Under the pieces are notes generated by a model. That model had not been told where the DNA came from, ran no database searches, and was given only the letters and a program-made list of their open reading frames with translations. Shown piece by piece: positions 36,912 through 45,106 of a stretch of DNA of 64,000 bases. Each line of letters opens with the position of its first letter. Position 1 is the first letter of the stretch. The position numbers and the translations under genes were made by a program. Origin of the DNA: Accumulibacter sp. (lineage in GTDB: Bacteria > Pseudomonadota > Gammaproteobacteria > Burkholderiales > Rhodocyclaceae); assembly GCF_036625195.1 (NCBI RefSeq), contig NZ_JAZKUG010000001.1, forward strand, positions 3,658,001-3,722,000. The letters run 5' to 3'.

Positions 36912-37952
36912 ATGAGCACATTGCTGATCCTGACGATCTTGACGGTCGCCATCGTCCTCTTCTTCGACTATACGAATGGCTTCCACGATGCGGCGAACAT
37001 CGTTGCGACGATCATCGCATCGCGCGCGATGACGCCCATCCAGGCGGTCATCATCGTTGCCACTTTCGAGTTTCTCGGGCCCCTGCTAGGAGGGACGGCG
37101 GTTGCCAACACGATCGGCAAGTTCGTCACCCTCGGCGACGTGCAGGCCGTTCTCTCGCTCGCCATCCTGATCAGCGGGCTGGTGGGCGCCATCGTCTGGA
37201 ACCTCGGCACCTGGTATTTCGGCATCCCCTCGTCGTCGTCGCACGCATTGGTCGGTGGCCTCATCGGCGCCGTCGTCGTCTCCGCCGGTGTCGACAACGT
37301 CGTCTGGGGATTTTCGCAGATGATGCACGGCCAGCTGACGGGCATCATGAAGGTGCTGGCAAGCCTGGTGCTGTCACCGATCATCGGCTTCTGGGCGGGA
37401 TTCCTGATGTTGCGCCTGCTCAACATCCTCCTGTTCACCGCCACGCCGTCGGCCAACAAGGGGTTGCGCTACGCGCAGTTCTTCACCGCCGCCGGACTCG
37501 CCTTCTCGCACGGCGCCAACGATGCGCAGAAGAGCATGGGCATGCTGACGCTGGCACTGTTGCTCGGTGGCTTCATTCCCAGCTTCGAGGTGCCGTTCTG
37601 GGTGATGCTGGCCTGTGCGATCGCGATCACGCTCGGCATCCTCTCGGGCGGCTGGCGGATCGTCCGCACGCTCGGTTTCGCCATCTACCGGGTGCGGCCG
37701 ATCCATGCCCTGAGTTCACAGCTGACCTCGGCCGTCGTCATTCTCACGGCATCGGTGATCGGGGCGCCGGTATCCACGACGCACGTCGTCTCGACTTCGA
37801 TCATGGGCATCGGTGCTTCCGAGCGGCCGAAGGCCGTTCGTTGGAAGAAGGCCAAGGATATCGGCATCACCTGGCTGATCACCATCCCGGGCTCGGCCCT
37901 GGTTGCCATTCAGACTTTCGCCATCGTCAACCTCTTTCTCGTAAAGGCCTGA
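36912..37952 (+). CDS. pit: PiT-family inorganic phosphate transporter
   Basis: The 346-residue membrane protein carries the two inverted PiT signatures: FFDYTNGFHDAANIVAT (about residues 17-33) and AGLAFSHGANDAQKSMG (about 196-212), with GIPSSSSHALVGGLIGA between and PVSTTHVVSTSIMG near the end. PiT carriers import metal-phosphate with protons at low affinity. In polyphosphate accumulators the carrier may also run in reverse, which is known from the literature and not visible here. It is followed after 2 bp by a DUF47 gene, the usual pairing. A sigma-54-like promoter precedes it. Confidence 0.95.
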   Translation: MSTLLILTILTVAIVLFFDYTNGFHDAANIVATIIASRAMTPIQAVIIVATFEFLGPLLGGTAVANTIGKFVTLGDVQAVLSLAILISGLVGAIVWNLGTWYFGIPSSSSHALVGGLIGAVVVSAGVDNVVWGFSQMMHGQLTGIMKVLASLVLSPIIGFWAGFLMLRLLNILLFTATPSANKGLRYAQFFTAAGLAFSHGANDAQKSMGMLTLALLLGGFIPSFEVPFWVMLACAIAITLGILSGGWRIVRTLGFAIYRVRPIHALSSQLTSAVVILTASVIGAPVSTTHVVSTSIMGIGASERPKAVRWKKAKDIGITWLITIPGSALVAIQTFAIVNLFLVKA

Positions 37953-37954
37953 AC

Positions 37955-38611
37955 ATGTCCAACGCCGCCACCGCATCGACCTCGCTGACCCGCCGCATCC
38001 TGCACCGCGTCTTCCCGAAGGTTCCGAACTTCTTCGCACTGCTCGCCGAACAGAGCGCACAGGTTGGCCACAGCGCGTCGCTGCTGGTCGACTACATGGG
38101 CTCCGGTACGGCCGACGTCGCCAAAAGGATCGTCGATGCCGAATACGAGGGGGACCGGCTCAAGGTGCGCAACCTGACTCTGCTCAACGAGGCTTTCTCG
38201 ACGCCGATCGACCGTGAGGATCTCCACCGCGCGATCATCAACCTCGATGAGATCGTCAACAGCTGCAAGACGATCGTCGTCGAGATGGACTCGGATGTTC
38301 TCGCGCTGAAGGCCGACAAGTACTGTCTGGAGATGGCGGTCTGCCTGAAGGACGGCGCCGAGGCAGTGGCCGCGGGTTACGGCCGCCTGGCGAGCGATCC
38401 GAAGGCAGGTCGCGCCGACGCCGAGAAGTCCGACAAGGCGGTGCGCAACCTGACGCGCACCCACCGGCGCGCACTTGCCGAGCTGTTCAATGACAGCGAT
38501 TTCCACAACATCTTTCGCCGCAAGGAAATCTACAATCAGTTGCTGCGCGCCGGAGATCGGCTGAACATCTGCAACAGCACGCTACTCGACATCGTCGTCA
38601 AGCTGTGCTGA
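37955..38611 (+). CDS. DUF47/PhoU-like partner of the Pit transporter
   Basis: The 218-residue, all-helical protein matches the DUF47 (TIGR00153-like) family: FPKVPNFFALLAEQSAQV near the N-terminus, the metal-binding type repeat IVDAEYEGDRLKVRNLTLLNEAFSTPIDREDLHRA and a second half with NLTRTHRRALAELF. DUF47 proteins are PhoU relatives that are almost always encoded beside PiT carriers and are thought to control them. ATG 37955 lies 2 bp after the pit stop codon, so translation is probably coupled. Confidence 0.93.
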   Translation: MSNAATASTSLTRRILHRVFPKVPNFFALLAEQSAQVGHSASLLVDYMGSGTADVAKRIVDAEYEGDRLKVRNLTLLNEAFSTPIDREDLHRAIINLDEIVNSCKTIVVEMDSDVLALKADKYCLEMAVCLKDGAEAVAAGYGRLASDPKAGRADAEKSDKAVRNLTRTHRRALAELFNDSDFHNIFRRKEIYNQLLRAGDRLNICNSTLLDIVVKLC

Positions 38612-39269
38612 CCCGCAGCGCCGCGCGGCGTTCGACCGACTGACACCTTTCGCCGTCCGCTACGGTCCACCGCCGCCCTCGTACGCGTGGCAGCCGGCGC
38701 AGCCGTCGCGACGGCGCCAGGATGCGGTGGCCGGCGTGCTCGAGCGAGTCGTGCGTGGTGCGCGCCACCAAGTGTGCGGGCCGAGCCAGCCGCTGTCGTG
38801 CGGCCGGCCTCTTCCCTGACCCTCGGCGATGGCCGCAGCAGCAGCGGCCCTCCGGCCGCTCGACGCTTTCGCCGCTCTTGCTGCCGCCTCGCGCCTGCTG
38901 CGATGCCAGTGGCGTCGGGCTCGCCCGCGGGCGAGCCAATCCTTGATCTCCCGGCGGTGTAACCTTTCCACTCCTCGCCCGGTCTCGCCCCAATCCCCCA
39001 AGAGCCTGTTTCTCTGACGAAAATCAGCCGCTGGCGAGCGTCGAAGCGGGCCTTCGCGTTCATTCTGTTGCACCCGCCAGGGACCCGCCCGGTCGCCTGC
39101 AACGGCGCCTAAGGGTCTGTTTTTGCGCGATTCTTTGCGTTCTGTCCGTTCTGGCATGACTCGTGCTTGATCCGATTGACGAGATGTTGTGGCGCCATCC
39201 TGCGGGAAACGCCGCATCCCTCGTAGATGCCGTGGCTGTGATGCCAGTTCAATCTTGAGGAGCTTCAAG
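38612..39269. other. 658-bp region without a convincing gene
   Basis: Open frames here are short, Arg-rich and typical of non-coding high-GC sequence. On the minus strand, one frame reads HLVARTTHDSLEHAGHRIL and the next frame continues RRDGCAGCHAYEGG (about 38670-38770). This could be a decayed fragment of a c-type cytochrome with a CxxCH motif, but the support is weak. The region 39120-39270 holds the promoter-like element and leader of the CHAD gene. Confidence 0.5.
39152..39169 (+). promoter_or_regulatory. Candidate sigma-54 promoter of the CHAD gene
   Basis: TGGCATGACTCGTGCTTG has GG (39153-39154) and GC (39165-39166) with the required 10-base spacing. It is identical at 15 of 18 positions to the element in front of pit. 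Predicted start near 39178, about 90 bp before ATG 39270. The core is also nearly palindromic (GCATGA-C-TCGTGC), so an activator or repressor site is an alternative reading. Confidence 0.55.
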
Positions 39270-40328
39270 ATGAGCATGGAAACCGAACTCAATCTGTCGC
39301 TGACGCCGGGTGTCGCCAGCCGCCTCGCCACGCATCGCGTGCGGACCGAGGCCAAGCCGCTCCGCCAGCGGGTGGTCAAAACCGCTCACGACAACCCGGA
39401 GCCGGCGAGCGAGTTCCAGCGCGGCTACGGTGTGCTGGCCGACCAGCCGCTGCAGGTCGTCAAGGCCGCACCAGTCGACACCGATGCCCGCATGAGCGTC
39501 ATCGCCGGCTTTCGCACGATCGCCCTGGCTTGCCTCAGGCACTTGCAGAGCAATGAGAGGGGTGTTTGCGAGAGTGATGACCCCGAGTTCGTGCATCAGG
39601 CGCGGGTTGCCATCCGTCGTCTGCGGTCCGCCATTCGCGTCTGGAAGCCACGCCTCCCGGAGGCCTTCGTGGCCGACTTCGATCCACTCTGGCAAGCGCT
39701 GGCGAGGCAACTGGGCGAGACCCGCAACTGGGACGTCTTCCTTGCGGAGACGTTGCCGACGATCCTTGCCGCCTTCCCTGACTGCCCGCAGGCGCAGGAC
39801 CTGACCGATTACGCGCGGCGACGCTGTGCCGTCAATCGCCAGGTGGCGGGCAGTGTGCTGAGTGCGGGCGACTACTCGCGTCTGCTGCTCGACTTCACTG
39901 CCGCCCTCCAGGCTCTGCCCGAACGCGGGACCCGTCGTCTGGACGTGTTCGCCCCCCGCTGCCTCGACAAGCGCGCACGCAAGGTGTGGCAACTGGCGCA
40001 GGAGGCATTGACTGGCGACGCGACCGCGCGTCATCGTCTGCGTGTCGCGTACAAGCGCCTGCGTTATGCGCTCGAGTTCTTCGCGCCACTGTTTCCTGGT
40101 GACCGGTTGCGCGAGTACCACCTCGCGGCGAGCGGCCTGCAGGAGATGCTGGGTCAGCTCAATGACCTCGCGGTGGCGCGCGAGCTGATCGACGAGGCAC
40201 TGCCGGGCGCTCGTGGAGACCGCATCCGCTGCTGGCTGGACGCACACAGCGACGGCCTGCTGCCGCAGCTCGCAGGGCTGCTCGGCGACTTCCATGGGCA
40301 GCGGGTTCCCTGGCAGCAGGGTTCCTGA
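39270..40328 (+). CDS. CHAD domain protein with a collapsed, probably inactive CYTH domain
   Basis: The 352-residue protein has a C-terminal CHAD domain (about 75-350) with the His/Arg-rich helices EFVHQARVAIRRLRSAIRVW and ARHRLRVAYKRLRYALEFF, which in this family bind polyphosphate. The N-terminus (METELNLSL, then AKPLRQRVVKT and FQRGYGVLADQPLQVVKAAPV) matches only the two ends of a CYTH triphosphatase domain. About 130 residues normally between them are absent and the ExExK motif reads ETELN. I infer a protein that binds polyphosphate but does not hydrolyse triphosphate. GAGGAG lies before ATG 39270; ATG 39276 is an alternative. Two helical genes follow on the same strand. Confidence 0.85.
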   Translation: MSMETELNLSLTPGVASRLATHRVRTEAKPLRQRVVKTAHDNPEPASEFQRGYGVLADQPLQVVKAAPVDTDARMSVIAGFRTIALACLRHLQSNERGVCESDDPEFVHQARVAIRRLRSAIRVWKPRLPEAFVADFDPLWQALARQLGETRNWDVFLAETLPTILAAFPDCPQAQDLTDYARRRCAVNRQVAGSVLSAGDYSRLLLDFTAALQALPERGTRRLDVFAPRCLDKRARKVWQLAQEALTGDATARHRLRVAYKRLRYALEFFAPLFPGDRLREYHLAASGLQEMLGQLNDLAVARELIDEALPGARGDRIRCWLDAHSDGLLPQLAGLLGDFHGQRVPWQQGS

Positions 40329-40350
40329 CCCCGGACGCGACGAGGAGCAG

Positions 40351-41139
40351 GTGAAAGCCGTGGCGACGATTGAACTGAGCTCGATGGTGCGAAGGTCCCG
40401 GCCGATCGCTCCGGCTGTCGGGTGGTGTGGCGTGTTCAGCACGATGGAGCAGCAGGCACAGACGCTCGTCCGGCTGGCGAAAGCGGCTGATGCGGTCGTG
40501 CAGGGCAGGGAGTCGGCGCATTCAGTACGCCTGTTCGATCTCGACCAGTGCCGCGAGGATCTCTGGCGGCGCAGTTGTGCCGCCATCGATTCGCTGGCCG
40601 ATCACGGTCGCAATGGCGGGCTCGAAGACGTGCGGTGGACCAGCGAAAGCCTCGACCGGGCGGCTGCCGGATTGTTCCGGACCGCTACCGCCTGCCGTTG
40701 TGTTCAGGACGCGTCCGGTGCATGGATCGGTCAGACGCTGCGGCACATCCGCCGCGAGGGTGAGGGTTTGCGGGACGCCTGTGCCGGCCTTGCACGCGGC
40801 GAGCCGTCCGTGCCGTACGCCGCGGGCGAAGCCTGCGGCAGCCTCAACCCACTCGGCAGCTATCGTTCGATGGCCCTGCTGGAACTGCTGGCGGTATCCG
40901 GGTCGGACTGGCGACAGCCGCCGGACGAACTGGCCGGGATCTCCGGACCACGTGCCGCCAGTGGCGAGTCCTGGGCGACGCAGATGCAAGCCGCCCTGCA
41001 CGACGTCGTCCGTGAGTTGGCAGGGGCCGGGGAGATCCTGAAACGTCTGGCGCAGCGATTGGCCGACGGCCTTGCGCTGCAGCAGCACGGTCCGGGCGAT
41101 TCGTGCTTCGTCGTACCGCTGGGTTCGGCGGCGACCTGA
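40351..41139 (+). CDS. Helical protein of unknown function in the CHAD cluster
   Basis: I do not recognise this protein of about 262 residues. It is predicted to be almost entirely alpha-helical, with TMEQQAQTLVRLAKAADAVV, a Cys-containing middle (TACRCVQDASGAWIGQTLRHI) and a C-terminal helix DVVRELAGAGEILKRLAQRL. The helix pattern recalls PhoU/DUF47 bundles, but the family motifs are missing. The start is uncertain: GTG 40351 follows GAGGAG closely, 22 bp after the CHAD stop. Gene order CHAD - this gene - PhoU-like suggests one transcription unit. Confidence 0.6.
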   Translation: MKAVATIELSSMVRRSRPIAPAVGWCGVFSTMEQQAQTLVRLAKAADAVVQGRESAHSVRLFDLDQCREDLWRRSCAAIDSLADHGRNGGLEDVRWTSESLDRAAAGLFRTATACRCVQDASGAWIGQTLRHIRREGEGLRDACAGLARGEPSVPYAAGEACGSLNPLGSYRSMALLELLAVSGSDWRQPPDELAGISGPRAASGESWATQMQAALHDVVRELAGAGEILKRLAQRLADGLALQQHGPGDSCFVVPLGSAAT

Positions 41140-41210
41140 TCCCGGCGCCATCCCGAGCAGGGTTGCCTGCGGCAGGCGCAGGCAGGCAGCACACCAGGCG
41201 CGGGAGCAGG

Positions 41211-41220
41211 TTTTTTTTTT
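41211..41220 (+). other. Run of ten T bases before the PhoU-like gene
   Basis: A T10 tract lies 17 bp upstream of ATG 41237, preceded by GC-rich sequence with repeated GCAGGC and GCCTGC that can pair. It could be a weak intrinsic terminator or attenuator between the two helical genes, or a slippage-prone spacer. Such a run is conspicuous in this high-GC sequence. Confidence 0.5.
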
Positions 41221-41236
41221 GTGCAGGAGAAGTCAC

Positions 41237-41950
41237 ATGGAAACCCAGCTTCGAGTGGCAGAGCGGTCGGCCATCTCGGCATCGATCGAATTCAGTCTCG
41301 ACGGCTATCTGGATGGCGTCGCGGATGCGACGATGATCTTCAGGTCGGCGGTCGACGCCCACCTTCAGGATGGTTCCGAAGGGGCATGCTGGCAGCTGGC
41401 CAGGCGCATTGCCGACCTCGTTCGCGGCCTCGAGGACATGCAGCAGGCGCTCGAGATGCGCCCTGCCGGGCAGGCGCCGAGCGAAGACGCGGGTGGGGCC
41501 ACCACGCTCGCGCCGCTGACCGGTCTGGGCCGCTTGCTGCGGGACATGAAGCGCCAGGTCACGGGTTTTGCCATCGAGTCCGGTTTCACCCTTCGCGGCC
41601 GTCGCGTGCCGGCGCCTCTCGCCGCCGACGTTCAGGAGCTGACGGACGAGGTTTGCGCCGCGATCGATGCACTGGTCGAAATCTGCCGCCCCGAACGGCA
41701 GCAAGGGCCGGCTGCGGAGGCGGGCAGGCGCGGCGTCGGCTGGCATGAAGCACAGGCAGATCGCCTGTCGATGGCCATCCTGCGCCGGATTCTTGCCGAC
41801 GAGGCGCTGGATGTCGAGGCAAGGCTGCTGCTCGCACAGTTCGTCGAGGAGATCGACCGGCTCGCCGACCAAGCCGAGTCAGTGGCCAGCGAGCTGGGCA
41901 GTGATCGCCGATCCGTAATGGCCACGGCTGGCGGCGGTTATGCCCACTGA
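41237..41950 (+). CDS. PhoU/DUF47-like helical protein
   Basis: The 237-residue protein is all-helical. Its C-terminal part (EAQADRLSMAILRRILAD, then FVEEIDRLADQAESVASEL) follows the PhoU/DUF47 pattern of an acidic E-x2-AD segment followed by a second helix with ExxDRLADxAE. The N-terminal half (FSLDGYLDGVADATMIF, ACWQLARRIADLVRGLEDMQ) has a comparable helical hairpin. This is a weak, pattern-level match and not a firm family call. ATG 41237 has AGGAGA at proper spacing. The position after CHAD and before a SulP carrier supports a role in phosphate or anion control. Confidence 0.6.
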   Translation: METQLRVAERSAISASIEFSLDGYLDGVADATMIFRSAVDAHLQDGSEGACWQLARRIADLVRGLEDMQQALEMRPAGQAPSEDAGGATTLAPLTGLGRLLRDMKRQVTGFAIESGFTLRGRRVPAPLAADVQELTDEVCAAIDALVEICRPERQQGPAAEAGRRGVGWHEAQADRLSMAILRRILADEALDVEARLLLAQFVEEIDRLADQAESVASELGSDRRSVMATAGGGYAH

Positions 41951-42088
41951 GTGGCGGTTCGCTGGCCGGCGAGGGCGCACAGGCCCTGCTCTTCCGTTGC
42001 CCGGTGATGCCGTGCCGGCGAGTGACTGGCAGTGGCGGCCGGGCTGCCCGTCGGCATGCAGGAACCGGACAAGCGGGGGCGCACGACT

Positions 42089-44299
42089 GTGGAATTGACC
42101 GCAACGCTTCGCAATGACAAGCTGGTCGGTGACTTCTGGGGCGGGATGGCGGCGATGCTGGTCGCCCTGCCGTCGGCGATCGCCTTCGGGGTCACCATCT
42201 ACGGCGCCATCGGTCCGTCCTACGCCGGTCTCGGCGCGCTTGCGGGGATCCTCGGGGCGACCGCGCTGGGGCTGGTGGCGCCGGCGTTCGGCGGGACCAA
42301 CCGGCTGATCACGGCGCCATGTGCGCCGGCGGCAGCAGTTCTGTCGGCCTTTGCCATCGAACTCGTGCAGCATGGCGTCGCGGCGCCGTCGATCGTACTC
42401 ATGCTGACCGCTCTCGGACTGGTGTCCGGGGTAGTGCAGTTGCTGCTCGGCTTCATGGGTATCGGCAGCCTGATCAAGTACATTCCTTTCCCGGTCGTCA
42501 GCGGTTACCTGACCGGCGTCGGACTGATCATCATCGGCAGCCAGATTCCGAAGTTTCTTGGGGCGCCCGGCGGCACCTCGTGGTGGCGGACCTTGATCTC
42601 GCCCGAACTCTGGCAGTGGCAAAGTGCGTTGATCGGCGCCGTGACGGCATCGGTGATGCTCGGTGCACCGCTCGTCACGCGCGTCGTGCCGGCTGCGATC
42701 CTCGGCCTGCTGGCCGGCGTGCTGAGTTACTTCGGCCTGGCCACGATCGACGAGTCGCTGCTCGTGATGGAAGGCAACAAGATGATCATCGGCCCGCTCG
42801 GTGGCACCGCCTCGAGCATGCTCGAGGCGATCACCGGTCGCTGGCAGGAGATCGGCGAGCTCAAGCTCAGCCAGATCGGCAGTCTCCTCGGAACGGCATT
42901 CACGCTGGCAGTGCTGCTGTCGATCGATACGCTGAAGACGGCAGTCGTCCTCGATGCATTGACGCGGGGTCGCCATGACTCCAACCGCGAGCTGGTCGCG
43001 CAGGGCCTTGGCAACGTCGCCTCGGCCTGCGCCGGTGGCATGCCGGGCGCCGGTCAGATGGGGGCGACGCTGGTCAACCTGGCGAGTGGCGGTCGGACGC
43101 GGGTGTCCGGCGTCGTCGAGGGAGTCCTGTCGCTGATTGCCTTCCTGGCTCTCGGCAGCTTCATTGCCTGGATTCCGGTCGGCGCTCTGGCGGGTATCCT
43201 GATCGTCGTCGGCATCCGGATGATCGACCGGCACAGCCTGCACCTGCTCGAGTCGCCATGGACGCTGCTCGACTTCATGGTGATCGTTGCAGTGGTCGTC
43301 GTGGCCGTCGGCTACAGCCTGATCGCCGCGTCGGGCGTCGGCATCGCCCTGGCGATGTTCCTCTTCATTCGCGAGCAACTGAGCAGCACGGTGATCCGTC
43401 GCAAGCTGGACGGCGGCAGCCGCTATTCGAAGCGGGTGCGCTTGCGGCACGAAATGGAGCTGCTCGAGAAGCAGGGGCATCAGACGGCGATTCTCGAGCT
43501 GCAGGGCAGCCTGTTCTTCGGTACCAAGGACCAGTTGTACACGGCGCTCGAACCCGAACTCACCAAGCGCCGCTTCGTCGTTCTCGACATGCGGCGGGTG
43601 CAGTCGGTCGATGTCACCGCTGTGCACCTGCTGAGCCAGATCCGCGACTCGCTGATCGAGCGCGACGCCTTCCTGATCTTCAGCAGCCTGTCGCACGTCC
43701 TGCCGAACGGACGCAACATCGGCGAGTTCTTCGATCAGATGGAACTCACGCGGATGACCGAGCATGTCAAGGTGTTTCCGGAACTCGACGACGCGATCGA
43801 GTGGATCGAGGACCAGATTCTCGGTCAGAGCCCGGCGCAGGATGCGACGCTGCCGTCGCTCGAGCTGAGCGACCTCGAACTCTTCCGCGATCACAAGGAG
43901 GAGACTCTGATCGATCTCGAAGCCTGCCTCGAGCGGCGGACGATCGCAAGCGGTGGCAAGGTCTACTCGTTCGGAGATCCGGGCAACGAACTCTACCTGA
44001 TCCGCAAGGGGGCGGTCCGCATCACGCTGCCGGCAGCCGGTGAGGCGGCCGATCACCACGCGCTGACCTATGGGCGTGGCGACTTCTTCGGCGGCATGGC
44101 ATTCCTGTCGCAGATGACCCGCTTCAACGACGCCACTGCGCTCGAGGAGTGCGAACTCTTCGTCCTGCAGCGCGAACAGTTCGAGAGACTGCGGGAAGAG
44201 CACAAGCGTCTGGCCTGTCATCTCGTCGAGGCAGTCGCCAAGGTGCTCGCGCTGCGCCTGCGTTACTCGGACAAGGAACTGATGGCCATGCAGGAGTAG
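42089..44299 (+). CDS. SulP anion transporter with STAS and cyclic-nucleotide-binding-like domains (copy 1)
   Basis: The 736-residue protein has a SulP membrane domain (about 10-420: GGMAAMLVALPSAIAFGVTIY, FPVVSGYLTGVGLIIIGSQIP), a STAS domain (about 465-570, VVLDMRRVQSVDVTAVHLL) and a C-terminal CNB-fold domain (about 605-730, GNELYLIRKGAVRITLP and GRGDFFGGMAFL). SulP carriers move sulfate, bicarbonate or dicarboxylates; the substrate is not readable. I set the start at GTG 42089 because VELTATLRNDKLVGDFWGG then aligns residue for residue with the paralogue starting at ATG 50810, and GGGGGC lies upstream. The CNB phosphate-binding cassette lacks the usual Glu and Arg, so cAMP binding is doubtful. 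Confidence 0.9.
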   Translation: MELTATLRNDKLVGDFWGGMAAMLVALPSAIAFGVTIYGAIGPSYAGLGALAGILGATALGLVAPAFGGTNRLITAPCAPAAAVLSAFAIELVQHGVAAPSIVLMLTALGLVSGVVQLLLGFMGIGSLIKYIPFPVVSGYLTGVGLIIIGSQIPKFLGAPGGTSWWRTLISPELWQWQSALIGAVTASVMLGAPLVTRVVPAAILGLLAGVLSYFGLATIDESLLVMEGNKMIIGPLGGTASSMLEAITGRWQEIGELKLSQIGSLLGTAFTLAVLLSIDTLKTAVVLDALTRGRHDSNRELVAQGLGNVASACAGGMPGAGQMGATLVNLASGGRTRVSGVVEGVLSLIAFLALGSFIAWIPVGALAGILIVVGIRMIDRHSLHLLESPWTLLDFMVIVAVVVVAVGYSLIAASGVGIALAMFLFIREQLSSTVIRRKLDGGSRYSKRVRLRHEMELLEKQGHQTAILELQGSLFFGTKDQLYTALEPELTKRRFVVLDMRRVQSVDVTAVHLLSQIRDSLIERDAFLIFSSLSHVLPNGRNIGEFFDQMELTRMTEHVKVFPELDDAIEWIEDQILGQSPAQDATLPSLELSDLELFRDHKEETLIDLEACLERRTIASGGKVYSFGDPGNELYLIRKGAVRITLPAAGEAADHHALTYGRGDFFGGMAFLSQMTRFNDATALEECELFVLQREQFERLREEHKRLACHLVEAVAKVLALRLRYSDKELMAMQE

Positions 44300-44389
44300 C
44301 CCCCGGCGTGTGCCGGACACCGTTCCACTGCCACCACGGTGGCGCCGTTGCCGCCGGCTGGATGCCGCTGCGGGTGCGTTGTCGCGCCG

Positions 44390-44406
44390 GTCCGCCGCTG
44401 GCGGAC
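44390..44406 (+). other. Stem-loop between SulP and universal stress protein genes
   Basis: GTCCGCC and GGCGGAC form a perfect 7-bp stem with loop GCT, about 90 bp after the SulP stop. No T-run follows; it may be a transcript 3' end structure. Confidence 0.35.
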
Positions 44407-44505
44407 TGCTGCAATGGCGCCGGAGTCGGGTCAGCCTGATCGATTTCCGGTATCATGACGCGGGCGCCGTGGGGAGGTGATGGCGCAGCTCCTGGGAGAC
44501 GAACA

Positions 44506-45012
44506 ATGTTTCAACATATCCTGCTGCCGACCGACGGCAGTCAACTGTCGCGCGACACCGCTGAACGGGCCGTGTCCTTTGCCAAGGCGGCGAATGCGAC
44601 GATCACCGCCCTCTACGCGAAGCCGATCGGCAACACCGACAACATCGGCGACCTCGTCGAGCCGGCCGTCCTCGATCGTCTGGTCGCCGGAGCCGACGGA
44701 AAGTCGAAGGATTATCTCGGTTTCATCAAGAAGCTGTGCAAGGATGCCGGGGTCGAGTTCACGACGCTTTCGGTGGCCAGCGACTCGCCGTGGGAAGCCA
44801 TCGTGAACGTGGCCGAAGACAACGACTGCGACCTGATCTTCATGTCCAAGCATGGTCGCGGCGGCCTGACGTCGCTGTTGCTCGGCAGCGAGACCTATCG
44901 CGTGCTGACCCATTCGAGCATCCCGGTGCTGGTCTACCGGCCGCCCGAGATCGACGCGAGCCGCCGCAAGGCCAAGGAGAAAGCCCGGGAGAAGGAACGG
45001 AAGCGGGCCTGA
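44506..45012 (+). CDS. Universal stress protein (UspA family)
   Basis: The 168-residue protein has the Usp fold: FQHILLPTDGSQLSRDTAERAV at the start and the ATP-binding motif GRGGLTSLLLGS (G-x2-G-x9-G-S type), then SSIPVLVYR. It is therefore probably an ATP-binding Usp. The basic, Lys/Arg-rich tail (RRKAKEKAREKERKRA) is longer than usual and may be a helix binding acidic partners. ATG 44506 follows GGGAGACG. TATCAT at 44451-44456 is a possible -10 element. Its place behind a SulP gene is common. Confidence 0.92.
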   Translation: MFQHILLPTDGSQLSRDTAERAVSFAKAANATITALYAKPIGNTDNIGDLVEPAVLDRLVAGADGKSKDYLGFIKKLCKDAGVEFTTLSVASDSPWEAIVNVAEDNDCDLIFMSKHGRGGLTSLLLGSETYRVLTHSSIPVLVYRPPEIDASRRKAKEKAREKERKRA

Positions 45013-45106
45013 TCGCGGCGGCAGGAACGTCCCTCCGCGTCACGTCCGGTGCGGTGCCCGAGTGGCCGGGCGCCGCCAGCACGCGGCCGGCTGCTTGGCC
45101 ACGGTC

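Noticed and set aside
41879..44320. Open frame of 813 codons antisense to the first SulP gene
   Set aside because: A similar antisense frame exists over the second SulP copy because the paralogues share sequence. It is a by-product of codon use and not a conserved gene.
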